Assembly (NCBI RefSeq): GCF_902506375.1
Contig: NZ_LR733284.1
Location: 2,713,092-2,777,091, forward strand
Length of the DNA: 64,000 nt
From: Microbacterium sp. 8M
GTDB lineage: Bacteria; Actinomycetota; Actinomycetes; Actinomycetales; Microbacteriaceae
Direction: 5' to 3'
Positions 29,479 through 37,601 of the stretch are shown here, piece by piece. A model generated the notes under the pieces. It made no database searches, was not told where the DNA came from, and saw nothing but the letters and a program-made list of their open reading frames with translations. Positions within the stretch are counted from its first letter, which is position 1, and every line of letters begins with the position of its first letter. The translations under genes were made by a program, and so were the position numbers.

Positions 29479-30251
29479 CGCCCCCACTGTGCCCAGACCG
29501 TCGGCGGGCCCTGCCACTGCTCCAACGCTGCCGAATCCCACACCACACCCGGAGCAGACCCCAAATGCGCGGACGCCTGCTCGAGCACCGCATCCCGGCT
29601 GGGGCCGGTGAACCGGACCCGTTCAGGTTGGAATCCCTCCGCGACGTCGTACCGGTGCGAGCCGAGCTCCCGGCCCACCGGGTCAGCGAACGACTTCGCG
29701 ACGTATTTCGCGAGATACCCGCCCGCGATTCGCGCCTCGGACAGCTTCGTTGATCCGACCGGCAAGTTCCCGAGCAGTTTGATCGAGATGAACCCGTGCG
29801 GCCACGCTGCCTCGATCATGTGGCGCTTGATGAACCGGCCCACTGCGAAATGCGCGTGCAGCCCGTGGCCGGTCTTGTGCCACTCCGGCACCCACGCATA
29901 CGGGAACGGGTCCCCACCGAGCGACGCCCGTAGATCACGGAAGAACGCGCCCAGATGGTCCCGTACTAGCGCCGAATCGTGGTTCCCTTCACCGCGATAG
30001 GTGAGGGTCCCAAGCCGGTTCAGCACATTCGCGGCGCAGTATCGGCGCAGTTTCGAGCGAGCACGCCGCGCTGCTTCCGCGGCCGCGCGGTCGGGATCGG
30101 ACGCCTCACCGCGAGCCACGTACTCGGGAACACGTCGGAGAGACGAGCGGAACGAGCCGCCGCCCTCACCGGCAGCAGGGACAAGAGTGAACGACCAACC
30201 TGCATCGGGACGAGCCAACGACCAGGAAGCCGGGGACAGTTCGGACACCAT
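29475..30251 (-). CDS. HUH rolling-circle replication initiator-like protein
   Basis: A 258-residue protein with the three HUH endonuclease motifs in order: motif 1 LGTLTYR (80-86), motif 2 GLHAHFAV with H132-x-H134, and motif 3 GGYLAKYVAKS with Y179 and Y183. Such enzymes nick a double-strand origin and bind the 5' end by tyrosine. No helicase domain follows, as in small plasmid Reps. The ATG at 30251 follows GAGGT. In an integrated element it implies a circular replicating stage after excision, or conjugative/mobilisation use. Confidence 0.82.
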   Translation of the reverse strand: MVSELSPASWSLARPDAGWSFTLVPAAGEGGGSFRSSLRRVPEYVARGEASDPDRAAAEAARRARSKLRRYCAANVLNRLGTLTYRGEGNHDSALVRDHLGAFFRDLRASLGGDPFPYAWVPEWHKTGHGLHAHFAVGRFIKRHMIEAAWPHGFISIKLLGNLPVGSTKLSEARIAGGYLAKYVAKSFADPVGRELGSHRYDVAEGFQPERVRFTGPSRDAVLEQASAHLGSAPGVVWDSAALEQWQGPPTVWAQWGR

Positions 30252-30587
30252 CGAGAGACCTCACACAGACAGCACGACAGAGACGCGAACGGCCCACTTG
30301 TCATGTCAGGGTTGGCCCGGCTGTGGAGGCCTGCGTTGTTTGTCTGCGTTGTGAGGCTTGTTAGATGCCGAAGCGCTTGAGTTCTTACTCTGTGTGAGTT
30401 CCAGCCACCGTTCACCAGCAGGATAGCCAGCGAATCACAGGCGTGTCATTCGAGGAAGGCAAGCTCACAGCGACCGCACAGGCGCCGCGCTGCGGCGCGC
30501 CTGCCGCGGAATCGCTCCGCGATTCCTTGCCGACGACGCCGCAGTCGCGACCCCGAGTTATGTTGCAGATTCAAGTCAAGAGCGCCG
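30252..30587. other. Non-coding region upstream of rep with stacked hairpins
   Basis: This 336-base stretch between the rep start and the cargo-gene stop has no supportable gene. It must hold the rep promoter. It contains short perfect hairpins with 3-base loops at 30482-30498 (7-base arms) and 30508-30526 (GGAATCGC/GCGATTCC), with a third at 30580-30600 overlapping the cargo stop. The nick site of the Rep could lie here. Confidence 0.5.
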
Positions 30588-30600
30588 CTATGCGGCGCTC
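30580..30600 (-). terminator. Hairpin overlapping the cargo-gene stop codon
   Basis: GAGCGCCGC (30580-30588) and GCGGCGCTC (30592-30600) form a perfect 9-base stem with loop TAT that spans the TAG stop of the cargo gene. On the minus strand CTTGACTTGAATC follows, with no strong T-run, so it may be a weak terminator or part of an origin structure. Confidence 0.5.
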
Positions 30601-31856
30601 GAGAGCGCCGCCGCCAACAACGCAACCGCACCACCGGCGACGCCACCGCCCACAGTGGCCCACACGATCACCTTGCTATCGCGCCTTGCTGATTTGTGCT
30701 CCACGGCCGCCTTCGCGAAGCCCGTGTCCATCGCAGAAACGGCAACCTCGTCATCGATGCGATCGATGTCGAACAAAACCTGCCGTCCATAGAGCGTTGC
30801 GGCATCAGAGAATCTTCGCTGTTGTTGCAGCCAATCTCGGCGCAGTCGTTCGATCCGCGCCATAGCTATCCAGATAGATCCGATGAGTTCCTGAGTTTCG
30901 CGACCCGCACCTTCCCCACGGAACCAGTGCCATGCCGCGTGCAATTGGTAACTCGCTCGTGCCCTCCAACCTTTCTTGCTGCGTGCCAGCCTCGCGTAGT
31001 CCATTGCCAGCAGTTCGTCTACCAGCTGTCGTAAATCTCCCTCAATGTCAATGATCCGGCGTGACAAGTTCTTTAGGCGCGCAAAGTGTCCGCAAGGGTC
31101 CTCGATCCGCTCATAGAGAGTCGTCGCCACATTCATGGGCTCGCCATCTCGATGGAGACGAACGCTCACGACTCTCGGGTGGGAACCCTCCAGTTTCATT
31201 GAAGGGCCATCCTGCTCACGAAACTGGTCGATGCGCAGACTGCGGTGCGCGAACATATTCGTGCATCCGGGACTGCATGCTTGAACGACCAGGCGGGCGC
31301 CTGTTCGTTCAGCGGCTGCGCGAATGATCTCCTCGACCACGTGCCCGGCGGATCTTGGAGGACGGCGCGATTCGGGTTGTCTTTTCCAGATGACCACCAG
31401 AGTGAGCCCGTCCCAGACCGCCCAGTATTGATCCGTTGGGACGTCATCAGCGTCAAGGATGACGGGTTGATTCTTGATCGGAACGTGCACGGCGAAGGCC
31501 ACAGGTTCTGACAATTCGAGGGGGTGAAAGTGGTCTGAACCGCTGAGTAGCTGGTCTCGATTCGAGTCTGCTCCCGGGGGGAACGAGGTCCAGGTTCGAG
31601 TCCAGACGGCCTTGAACTCTGAATCAGCAACCTCTGTGACCCGGCTATCCGAACGGATCGCCTGGACGATTTCCTCATGGAAGACCCGCCTGGACTTCTT
31701 GGAGTGTCCCACGTCCAAGAAGAAGGTGCCGAACCTTCCGAAGTAGCAATCGATAGGTTCATCGGAAATCGAGTCTGCGGCCTGAATCGCGCGTTTTCCA
31801 CTCTCGACGAGCTCGACTTCTCCTGGGCTCTTCGATGTCGCTGATATATCAGTCAA
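30588..31856 (-). CDS. Unknown cargo protein with C-terminal membrane anchor
   Basis: A 422-residue protein I do not recognise. I chose the TTG at 31856 because GGAGGGAG lies just upstream at ideal spacing and no ATG or GTG is better placed; longer readings run through the attachment core into HNH sequence. Residues about 1-250 look like a soluble alpha/beta part (YFGRFGTFFLDVGHSKKSRR; YWAVWDGLTLVVIWKRQ; ARLVVQACSPGCTNMFAHRS). About 265-390 are long charged helices, and 396-422 form one Gly/Ala-rich membrane segment (VWATVGGGVAGGAVALLAA) at the very C-terminus. It is the only non-replication gene of the element and has lower GC than its neighbours. A defence or exclusion role is possible but unproven. 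Confidence 0.7.
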   Translation of the reverse strand: MTDISATSKSPGEVELVESGKRAIQAADSISDEPIDCYFGRFGTFFLDVGHSKKSRRVFHEEIVQAIRSDSRVTEVADSEFKAVWTRTWTSFPPGADSNRDQLLSGSDHFHPLELSEPVAFAVHVPIKNQPVILDADDVPTDQYWAVWDGLTLVVIWKRQPESRRPPRSAGHVVEEIIRAAAERTGARLVVQACSPGCTNMFAHRSLRIDQFREQDGPSMKLEGSHPRVVSVRLHRDGEPMNVATTLYERIEDPCGHFARLKNLSRRIIDIEGDLRQLVDELLAMDYARLARSKKGWRARASYQLHAAWHWFRGEGAGRETQELIGSIWIAMARIERLRRDWLQQQRRFSDAATLYGRQVLFDIDRIDDEVAVSAMDTGFAKAAVEHKSARRDSKVIVWATVGGGVAGGAVALLAAALSSAA

Positions 31857-31927
31857 GGTTGCTCCCTCCGCAGCTATGGCAATGCTACAGATCCGAGAAG
31901 TGCGGACCAGAGAGCGCAACAGGTGTA

Positions 31928-33289
31928 TTAACGACTTGCGACGTTGCTGGTGTGGGTGGGGCCGCCGTCCGCCCATTCCTGGACGTGGTGGATCTCGCAC
32001 CAGGTGGCGGGGACGTGGCAGCCGGGGATGATGCATTCCCGGTCGCGGAGCTGGATGGCGCGGCGCTGCAGGGCGGTGAAGATCCGCGCGGTGGTCCCGA
32101 TGGACACGATCTGTCCGCGCTCGTCGAACAGCACCCGCTGGATCCCACCGGCGCAGGCGGCGTGGTGCGCTACAGACAGGGGGACGTCATCGCCGGTGCC
32201 TTCGATGAACGCCCGCCCGTGTCCGGACGCGTATGCCTCCGCCGTGACCGACACCACGAGCGTCGGGGCGGCACCACCCAGGTCGGGGACACCGCCAGAC
32301 GCGGCGGCGGTGAGGATCATGGCGAGGTTGTCGTGGTCGCGTTGGGTGCGGGTCCGGCGATCCTCCGGGACCGGCAGGCCGTCGATCCCGCCCGGATCCT
32401 CACCGTCCGGGTCGCCGTCAGGTTCGAAGCGTACACCGCCGACATTCGGGGAACGTTCCGGGCGATCCGCGTCGCTGCCGGGATTCACCGTGTCGGATCC
32501 AAGGTCGGGCGATCGGCCCGCCGCGGGGTTGTTCAACCCGTCCAGCAGCCGTTGCAGCAGCCCGGCGACCTCGGGGATCAGCCCACCACCGATGGGGTGG
32601 ACTCCGCCGCGGAGGGGTCCCATCCAGAAGGACCGGTTGCGGTCGGCTTTCGCGTCGTCGGGTTCGGCACCATCCGGGTCCAACGCGAGCATGATCGCCC
32701 GGGCGTACTCCGCCAGCTCGTCCGTCGACGGCGCAGGACCCGGACGACCATGCTCGTCCGGCAGGTCCTCCCCATGCGCGGTCGCGGCGAGCAGCCCGTC
32801 CACCGCTTCCCGCTCCTCGGAGCGGATCCGGTTCCCCGCCCGCTCCACCGGCCCGATCGCGGCCAACAGGCCCGGAACCGACACGACCCCGTCCCGCAAC
32901 GCCTCGGCCATGGCGGGGTAGCGGGCCGGCAGCAGGTCACCCGTGGACAGCACCACATCCCGATGCGTCACCCGGGCCGCCCGCACGAACTGTCGCGCGG
33001 TGCCCATGTCGGTGCGCAGGGAACGTCGCAGCAGTTCGGTCACGTCTCGGCAGCCCACCGTCGAGGAGACGCGTTCGGCGGAAAGGCGCCGGTCCCGGTC
33101 CTCGACCTGCCCCACCAACCCCGTGACCACCGCATCCAACCGGCGCCGCACAGCCCCGGCCGCCTGCAACGCCGACACCAGCTCCGAACCCGTCAGCCCG
33201 TCGAAGCACGCCGACATTTCCGACGACGCGCACAGCTCCTCCACCAGCCCGTCCAGCTGCTCGAGAACCCGTGTCGTGGTCGATGTCAT
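31928..33289 (-). pseudogene. 5' part of a DUF222/HNH endonuclease gene, truncated by the element
   Basis: Residues 1-449 are a normal 13E12/DUF222 protein with the first part of the HNH site (CIIPGCHVPATWCEIHHVQE, then WADGGPTHTSN). At the attachment core the frame passes into element DNA, adds VASR and stops at 31928. The missing 65 residues are found at 27679-27876. The start is ATG 33289 after GGGGGT. The truncated product lacks the last HNH histidine cluster and should be inactive as a nuclease. Excision would restore it. Confidence 0.88.
31942..31952. other. Right attachment core of the integrated element
   Basis: CGTTGCTGGTG; partner of the left core at 27876-27886 with one mismatch. 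Bases above 31952 are HNH coding sequence (TGGGTGGGGCC, reading GGPTHT on the minus strand); bases below belong to the element. Confidence 0.75.
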
Positions 33290-33448
33290 ACCCCCATTCA
33301 ACCCGTGGCCACCGACATTCGAACACCAGATCAGCGCTAAAAACGCAACCTGTGCACAACTCGTTCAGATACTCGCCTGTGGAGGACGATCGACGGCCAC
33401 CCACGGATCGGCACACTCGCATCAAGGCCCGCGTGGGAGGACCGTGAT

Positions 33449-33472
33449 GTCCCTTCGACTAGCTCAGGGACC
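33449..33472. repeat. Dispersed repeat copy
   Basis: GTCCCTTCGACTAGCTCAGG plus GACC, near-identical to the copies at 80 and 143. Confidence 0.6.
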
Positions 33473-33527
33473 GACGATCGGCCGGCCTGGAGCAGGCACC
33501 GGGAGAAGACCACGACACCCGGTTCAT

Positions 33528-33551
33528 GTCTCTTCCACAAGCTCAGGGATC
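33528..33551. repeat. Degenerate dispersed repeat copy
   Basis: GTCTCTTCCACAAGCTCAGG plus GATC; three differences from the consensus form. Confidence 0.5.
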
Positions 33552-33631
33552 GACAGGCGGGCAGCCGGTTGAGATGACGCACATATGCCGCGACCGATCG
33601 CTCCGTCGGAGCCCGCGCCTAGGATGAACGC

Positions 33632-34228
33632 GTGACCGATCCGCAGCAGCCCCGCCCCGTTCCGCCGGGATACACGGCTCCCCCGGCCGCGCCAGGCGGG
33701 TACGCCGTTCCCCCGGTCCCGCCGGCGCCGTACTCGCCGCAGCAGAACGCGCAGCCGCCGCAGGCGCCGCCCGGCGCGTTCGCCGGGCCTGCCGGCGGGT
33801 ACGCTGCGCCGTTCCCCGCTCCCGCCGCCCGCCGGGGCGGCGCCGCGATCGGCCGCGTCGCGCTGGTCCTCGCCCTGGTCGCCACCGTCCTGCTCACGCT
33901 CGTCAGCGCGGTCCTCGCCTGGCAGATCGGCTACGGCGCCGGTTCCGGCACCAGCCTCACGGATCTCGAGAGGCAGCTCGCCGCCGAGGACCTCTCGGCG
34001 TTCACCCCGGTGCGCGACCTGGTGCTGTGGTGGGAGATCACGGCGTGGGTCGCGAGCGCGCTGGGCATCTGGGCGCTCGTGCAGGGCATCGTCGCCATCG
34101 CTCGCCGTCGCGGCCGCGGATCCGGCATCGCGGCCGTGATCATCGCGGCGCTCGGGCCGCTCGTGTTCTTCTTCGTCGCGTACGTCGTTCTGGCGATCGC
34201 GCTGGGCGTCGCCTCGACCACCCGCTGA
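33632..34228 (+). CDS. Pro-rich membrane protein of unknown function
   Basis: A 198-residue protein whose first 65 residues are Pro/Ala/Gly/Tyr-rich (PPGYTAPPAAPGGYAVPPVP) and presumably cytoplasmic. Three membrane segments follow (about 73-97, 135-155, 168-193) with a short charged loop (LTDLERQLAAEDLSAF) between the first two. Such DUF4190-like architectures are common in Actinobacteria and have no assigned activity. The start is GTG at 33632. It is convergent with pth. Confidence 0.75.
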   Translation: MTDPQQPRPVPPGYTAPPAAPGGYAVPPVPPAPYSPQQNAQPPQAPPGAFAGPAGGYAAPFPAPAARRGGAAIGRVALVLALVATVLLTLVSAVLAWQIGYGAGSGTSLTDLERQLAAEDLSAFTPVRDLVLWWEITAWVASALGIWALVQGIVAIARRRGRGSGIAAVIIAALGPLVFFFVAYVVLAIALGVASTTR

Positions 34229-34286
34229 ACCGCGAGGAACGACGCGGTGAGGCGTCGCCCCGCGCGGGCCGGCGACACCCGCAGGC

Positions 34287-34868
34287 TCAGCGCGGCGCGT
34301 GGTGCTTCTGCTGCGCTGCGAGCAGCCCCTCCTCGACGAGCTGCTCCACGGCGTCCGCCGCGTCGGAGATGAGGATCGGAAGGTTCGGGCGCTCCGCGGC
34401 GCCGAACGGCGCGAGCACCCAGTCGGCGGGATCCTGCCGGCCCGGCGGGCGGCCGATGCCCACCCGCACCCGCGGGAAGTCGGGCGTGGTCAGCACCCGG
34501 GCGACGTCGCGGATGCCGTTGTGGCCGCCGTGGCCGCCGCCGACCTTGAGCTTGATCGTGTCGAACGGGATGTCGAGCTCGTCGTGCACGAGCACGATCC
34601 GCTCCGGATCTACGGAGTAGAAGCGCGCGAGGGCGCCGACCGGCGCACCCGAGACGTTCATGAAGCTGTTGGGCTTGGCCAGCACGAGCTTGTCGCCGCC
34701 CGGGCGCACCCAGGTCTCGACGACCCGGGCGCCGGCCTTGTGCTCGCGGAACGCCTCGCCGCGGCGGGAGGCCAGTTCGTCGACCACCATCTGCCCGACG
34801 TTGTGCCGGGTCGCGGCGTACCTCGGACCCGGGTTGCCGAGTCCCACCACCAGCCACGTCTGCGCCAT
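34287..34868 (-). CDS. pth: Peptidyl-tRNA hydrolase
   Basis: A 193-residue enzyme that frees tRNA from stalled peptidyl-tRNA. Signatures: [19 protein letters not shown] with the catalytic histidine, [16 protein letters not shown] and [12 protein letters not shown]. The ATG at 34868 sits behind GGGAGG. It follows rplY, as in most bacteria, but a perfect terminator hairpin lies between them, so pth is likely expressed by read-through or its own promoter. Confidence 0.96.
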   Translation of the reverse strand: MAQTWLVVGLGNPGPRYAATRHNVGQMVVDELASRRGEAFREHKAGARVVETWVRPGGDKLVLAKPNSFMNVSGAPVGALARFYSVDPERIVLVHDELDIPFDTIKLKVGGGHGGHNGIRDVARVLTTPDFPRVRVGIGRPPGRQDPADWVLAPFGAAERPNLPILISDAADAVEQLVEEGLLAAQQKHHAPR

Positions 34869-34908
34869 GGATCCATCCTCCCGGATCACGAAGAAAGAAG
34901 AGAGACAA

Positions 34909-34939
34909 GAAGGGGGCGCGAACCAGTCGCGCCCCCTTC
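34909..34939 (-). terminator. Intrinsic terminator after rplY
   Basis: GAAGGGGGCGCGA (34909-34921) pairs perfectly with TCGCGCCCCCTTC (34927-34939), with a 5-base loop. On the minus strand a T-rich run (TTGTCTCTCTTCTTTC) follows, as in Rho-independent terminators. Confidence 0.88.
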
Positions 34940-34961
34940 CCGGAGTTCTAGGACCGCAGGA

Positions 34962-35582
34962 TCACTCCGCGGCGGCCTCCTCGGACTGTGCCTCGGCGAC
35001 GGCCTCATCGGCAGCCGCGATCTCCTCCTCGGCGGCGATCGCCGCAGCGGGGACGGAGACGGCGACGACGAGCGTCTCCGGGTCGGCGACCAGCGAGACG
35101 CCCTTGGGCAGGGTCACGTCGGCGGCCGTGATGCGCGCGCCGTCCTCGAGGCCCTCGACGGAGACCTCTACGTGCTCCGGGATGTGGGTCGCCTCGGCCT
35201 CGACCGACAGGTGGGTCGCGTCGAGGTTGGCGATGGTGCCGGCGAACGGCTCGCCGACGAGGACGACGGGGAGCTCGACGGCGACCTTCTCGCCCTTCTT
35301 CACGACGAGCAGGTCGATGTGCTCGATGATCTGGTGCACCGGGTCCTTCTGCACGTCCTTCACCAGGGCGAGCTGGCTCTTGCCGGCGATGTCCAGCTCG
35401 AGCAGCGCGTTGGCGCGGCGCACGAGCAGGGCGACCTGGTGGCCCGGCAGGGCGACGTGCACCGGCTCGGTGCCGTGGCCGTAGATGACGGCCGGGATCT
35501 GGCCCGCGGCGCGCAGACGGCGGGCGAAGCCCTTGCCGAAGCTGGTGCGGAGCTCGGCGACAACCTTGTTGTCTTCGGTCAT
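34962..35582 (-). CDS. rplY: 50S ribosomal protein L25/general stress protein Ctc
   Basis: A 206-residue L25 of the long (CTC/TL5) type: an N-terminal 5S-rRNA-binding domain (FGKGFARRLRAAGQIPAVIY) and a C-terminal beta domain (LPVVLVGEPFAGTIANLDAT; SLVADPETLVVAVSVP), ending in an Ala/Glu-rich acidic tail. The ATG at 35582 follows GAGGAGAACATC. It is upstream of pth on the same strand. Confidence 0.95.
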   Translation of the reverse strand: MTEDNKVVAELRTSFGKGFARRLRAAGQIPAVIYGHGTEPVHVALPGHQVALLVRRANALLELDIAGKSQLALVKDVQKDPVHQIIEHIDLLVVKKGEKVAVELPVVLVGEPFAGTIANLDATHLSVEAEATHIPEHVEVSVEGLEDGARITAADVTLPKGVSLVADPETLVVAVSVPAAAIAAEEEIAAADEAVAEAQSEEAAAE

Positions 35583-35772
35583 GATGTTCTCCTCGTTCAC
35601 ACGCGGCTCAGGTGCCGTGCGGTGGTCTGGGTTCGTCGTCTCGACACGACGGAAGGAGAGCCAGAGCTCACCGCGTCGATCACGGATGCGCGCACGCAGG
35701 CGCCATCCCTCGCCGAGGACCACACCATGCTACCCGAGTTCGGCGCGGCGTTCTGACGATAGGCTGTGGACC

Positions 35773-35898
35773 ATGTTCGATGCCGCTTACATCTCCGAGG
35801 GGATCGCCTGGCTGATCGGCCTCATGGCGATCGCCGCGACCGTGCTCACGTTCGGCGCCCTGTTCTCCATGGGCCGTTCCGGCTACCGCAAGGACTGA
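35773..35898 (+). CDS. 41-residue single-pass membrane microprotein
   Basis: It reads MFDAAYISEGIAWLIGLMAI and continues through one membrane segment (about 11-33) to a basic end SGYRKD. The ATG at 35773 lies in clear sequence between rplY and livF, and a hairpin follows the stop. Function is unknown; the clean start, stop and terminator argue that it is real. Confidence 0.6.
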   Translation: MFDAAYISEGIAWLIGLMAIAATVLTFGALFSMGRSGYRKD

Positions 35899-35908
35899 CC
35901 GTCTCCAG

Positions 35909-35946
35909 GAAGAACCGCGCCGCCCTTCCGGAGGACGCGGTTCTTC
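35909..35946. terminator. Bidirectional hairpin between the microprotein gene and livF
   Basis: GAAGAACCGCG (35909-35919) and CGCGGTTCTTC (35936-35946) form a perfect 11-base stem around a 16-base loop, between convergent genes. Confidence 0.75.
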
Positions 35947-35977
35947 TCGTGTGTGCGCGGATCCGATCCGCTCGGGT

Positions 35978-36691
35978 TCAGCCGACGCCGAGGTAAGCCT
36001 CTTTGACGGCCGGGTCGGCGAGCAGCTCCTTGCCGGTTCCGGTGCGGGTGATCGCCCCGGTCTCCAGCACGAACGCGCGGTGTGCTCTCGCGAGAGCCTG
36101 ATTCGCGTTCTGCTCCACGAGCAGCACGGTCGTGCCCTGCGCATTGATCTCCGTGATGATCTTGAAGATCTGCCGGATGAACTGCGGCGCGAGTCCCATC
36201 GAGGGCTCGTCCAGCAGCAGCACGCGCGGCTGCGACATCAGCGCGCGCCCGATGGCGAGCATCTGCTGCTCGCCGCCGGACATCGTCCCGCCGAGCTGCT
36301 TCTTGCGCTCGTCCAGCCGCGGGAACAGCGAGAACACGCGCTCGTACGACTCGGCGACCCCGGACTTGTTCTTCAAGCCGAACGTGCCCATGTCCAGGTT
36401 CTCCAGCACCGTCATGCCCGGGAAGATTCCGCGGCCCTCGGGCGACTGCGAGATCCCCTTGACGACGCGCAGGTGCGCCTTCATCTTGGTGATGTCCTGG
36501 CCGTCGAACAGGATGGACCCGCTGGACGGCTGCAGCAGGCCCGAGATCGTGCGCATGGTGGTCGTCTTGCCCGCGCCGTTCGCGCCGATCAGCGAGACGA
36601 TCTCGCCCTCCTCCACCGAGAAGGAGATGTCGTGGATCGCCTTGATCCGCCCGTAGTGGACGGAGACGTCCTTCAGTTCAAGCAACGTCAT
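35978..36691 (-). CDS. livF: Branched-chain amino acid ABC transporter ATP-binding protein LivF
   Basis: A 237-residue ATPase: Walker A GANGAGKTT (36-44), signature MSGGEQQML, Walker B LLLDEPSMGLAP, and the LivF-type PEGRGIFPGMTVLENL. It pairs with LivG to power uptake of leucine, isoleucine or valine (or related ligands). Its start overlaps the livG end by 14 bases; last gene of the liv operon. Confidence 0.95.
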   Translation of the reverse strand: MTLLELKDVSVHYGRIKAIHDISFSVEEGEIVSLIGANGAGKTTTMRTISGLLQPSSGSILFDGQDITKMKAHLRVVKGISQSPEGRGIFPGMTVLENLDMGTFGLKNKSGVAESYERVFSLFPRLDERKKQLGGTMSGGEQQMLAIGRALMSQPRVLLLDEPSMGLAPQFIRQIFKIITEINAQGTTVLLVEQNANQALARAHRAFVLETGAITRTGTGKELLADPAVKEAYLGVG

Positions 36692-37601
36692 CTTCAGGCA
36701 CTCCCAGGTAGGCGGCGATCACGCGCGGGTCGTCACGGATGACCGCGGGCACGTCGTCGGCGATCTTCTTGCCGAACTCGAGCACCACGATGCGGTCGGT
36801 GACGCCCATCACGAGCTTCATGTCGTGCTCGATGAGCAGGACGGTGTACCCCTCGTCGCGGATGGACCGGATGAGCGCCATCAGGTCCTCCTTCTCCGCG
36901 GGGTTGAACCCGGCGGCCGGCTCGTCCAGGCACAGCAGCTTCGGATCCGTCGCGAGGGCGCGGGCGATCTCGAGGCGGCGCTGCGACCCGTAGGACAGAT
37001 CGCGCGACCGCTTCTGAGCGTGCTGCGCGATGCCGACGAAGTCGAGGAGCGCCATCGCCCGGTCCACCGAGCTCTTCTCCTCGCGCACGTGCCGGGGCAG
37101 CCGGAGCAGCGCGCCGGGGACCGAGGTGCGGTGCCGCGCGTCCAGACCCACGACGACGTTCTCCAGCGCACTCATCTCGCCGAAGAGACGGATGTTCTGG
37201 AACGTGCGGGCGAACCCGAGCCGGGTGATCTGGTGCTGCTTGCGCCCCTTCACCGACTGGCCCTCCAGCAGCACGTCGCCGCTGGTCGGCCGGTACACGC
37301 CCGTCATCGCGTTGAAGCACGTCGTCTTGCCGGCGCCGTTCGGGCCGATCAGGCCGAGGATCTCGCCGCGCTTGATGTCGAACGAGACATCGTCCAGGGC
37401 TGTGAGGCCGCCGAACTTGATCGTCAGGTTCTTCACTTCGACGAGCTTCTCCCCGACCGCGACGTCGATCTCGCGCTCGGACTCCGCGCCCTCGACGAGC
37501 GGCGGATCCTGCCCGGGCACGATGTCCGGCTCCGCGCCCGAGGTCACGGGCTCCTCCGGAGCCGCGTCCTGAGGAACGCGGTTCTCGTTCGCATCGGTCA
37601 T
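36678..37601 (-). CDS. livG: Branched-chain amino acid ABC transporter ATP-binding protein LivG
   Basis: A 307-residue ATPase with a unique acidic N-terminal extension (about 1-50) before the ABC core: GLIGPNGAGKTTCFNAMTGV, LGFARTFQNIRLFGEMSALE, LSYGSQRRLEIARAL and LCLDEPAAGFNP. The C-terminal VIAAYLGVPED is typical of LivG. It overlaps livM by four bases and livF by fourteen. Confidence 0.95.
   Translation of the reverse strand: MTDANENRVPQDAAPEEPVTSGAEPDIVPGQDPPLVEGAESEREIDVAVGEKLVEVKNLTIKFGGLTALDDVSFDIKRGEILGLIGPNGAGKTTCFNAMTGVYRPTSGDVLLEGQSVKGRKQHQITRLGFARTFQNIRLFGEMSALENVVVGLDARHRTSVPGALLRLPRHVREEKSSVDRAMALLDFVGIAQHAQKRSRDLSYGSQRRLEIARALATDPKLLCLDEPAAGFNPAEKEDLMALIRSIRDEGYTVLLIEHDMKLVMGVTDRIVVLEFGKKIADDVPAVIRDDPRVIAAYLGVPEDDVA

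Larger units (their letters stand above)
27876..31952. mobile_element. 4.07-kb serine-integrase integrative element with HUH Rep, inserted in an HNH gene
   Basis: Bounded by the 11-base cores at 27876 and 31942, the element holds an integrase (+), a coupled 65-aa protein and HUH Rep (-), and a cargo gene (-). The flanks are the two halves of one HNH gene that rejoin in frame. There are no capsid, terminase or transfer genes, so it is too small for a phage or a self-transmissible element. It is best described as a small integrative, possibly plasmid-derived or mobilizable, element. The cargo gene is visibly richer in A/T than the chromosome around it. Confidence 0.85.
33302..33631. other. Intergenic region with two dispersed-repeat copies
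   Basis: Between the HNH 5' end and the Pro-rich membrane protein gene I see no reading frame with support. Two repeat copies lie at 33449-33472 and 33528-33551. The near part should hold the HNH promoter (minus strand) and the far part that of the gene at 33632. Confidence 0.5.

Noticed and set aside
27876..31952. Element as a prophage
   Set aside because: No capsid, portal, terminase, lysis or tail genes; too short.
31857..32036. Longer start for the cargo gene, beginning in HNH sequence
   Set aside because: The longer reading crosses the attachment core and is out of frame with HNH; the TTG at 31856 has an ideal ribosome site.
27679..33289. HNH gene split explained as a sequencing frameshift
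   Set aside because: The halves are 4 kb apart with a serine integrase and a shared core at the joints; insertion explains everything without an error.
34251..34279. Hairpin between the Pro-rich membrane protein gene and pth
   Set aside because: GGCGTCGCC and GGCGACACC pair imperfectly and no T-run follows; too weak to list.
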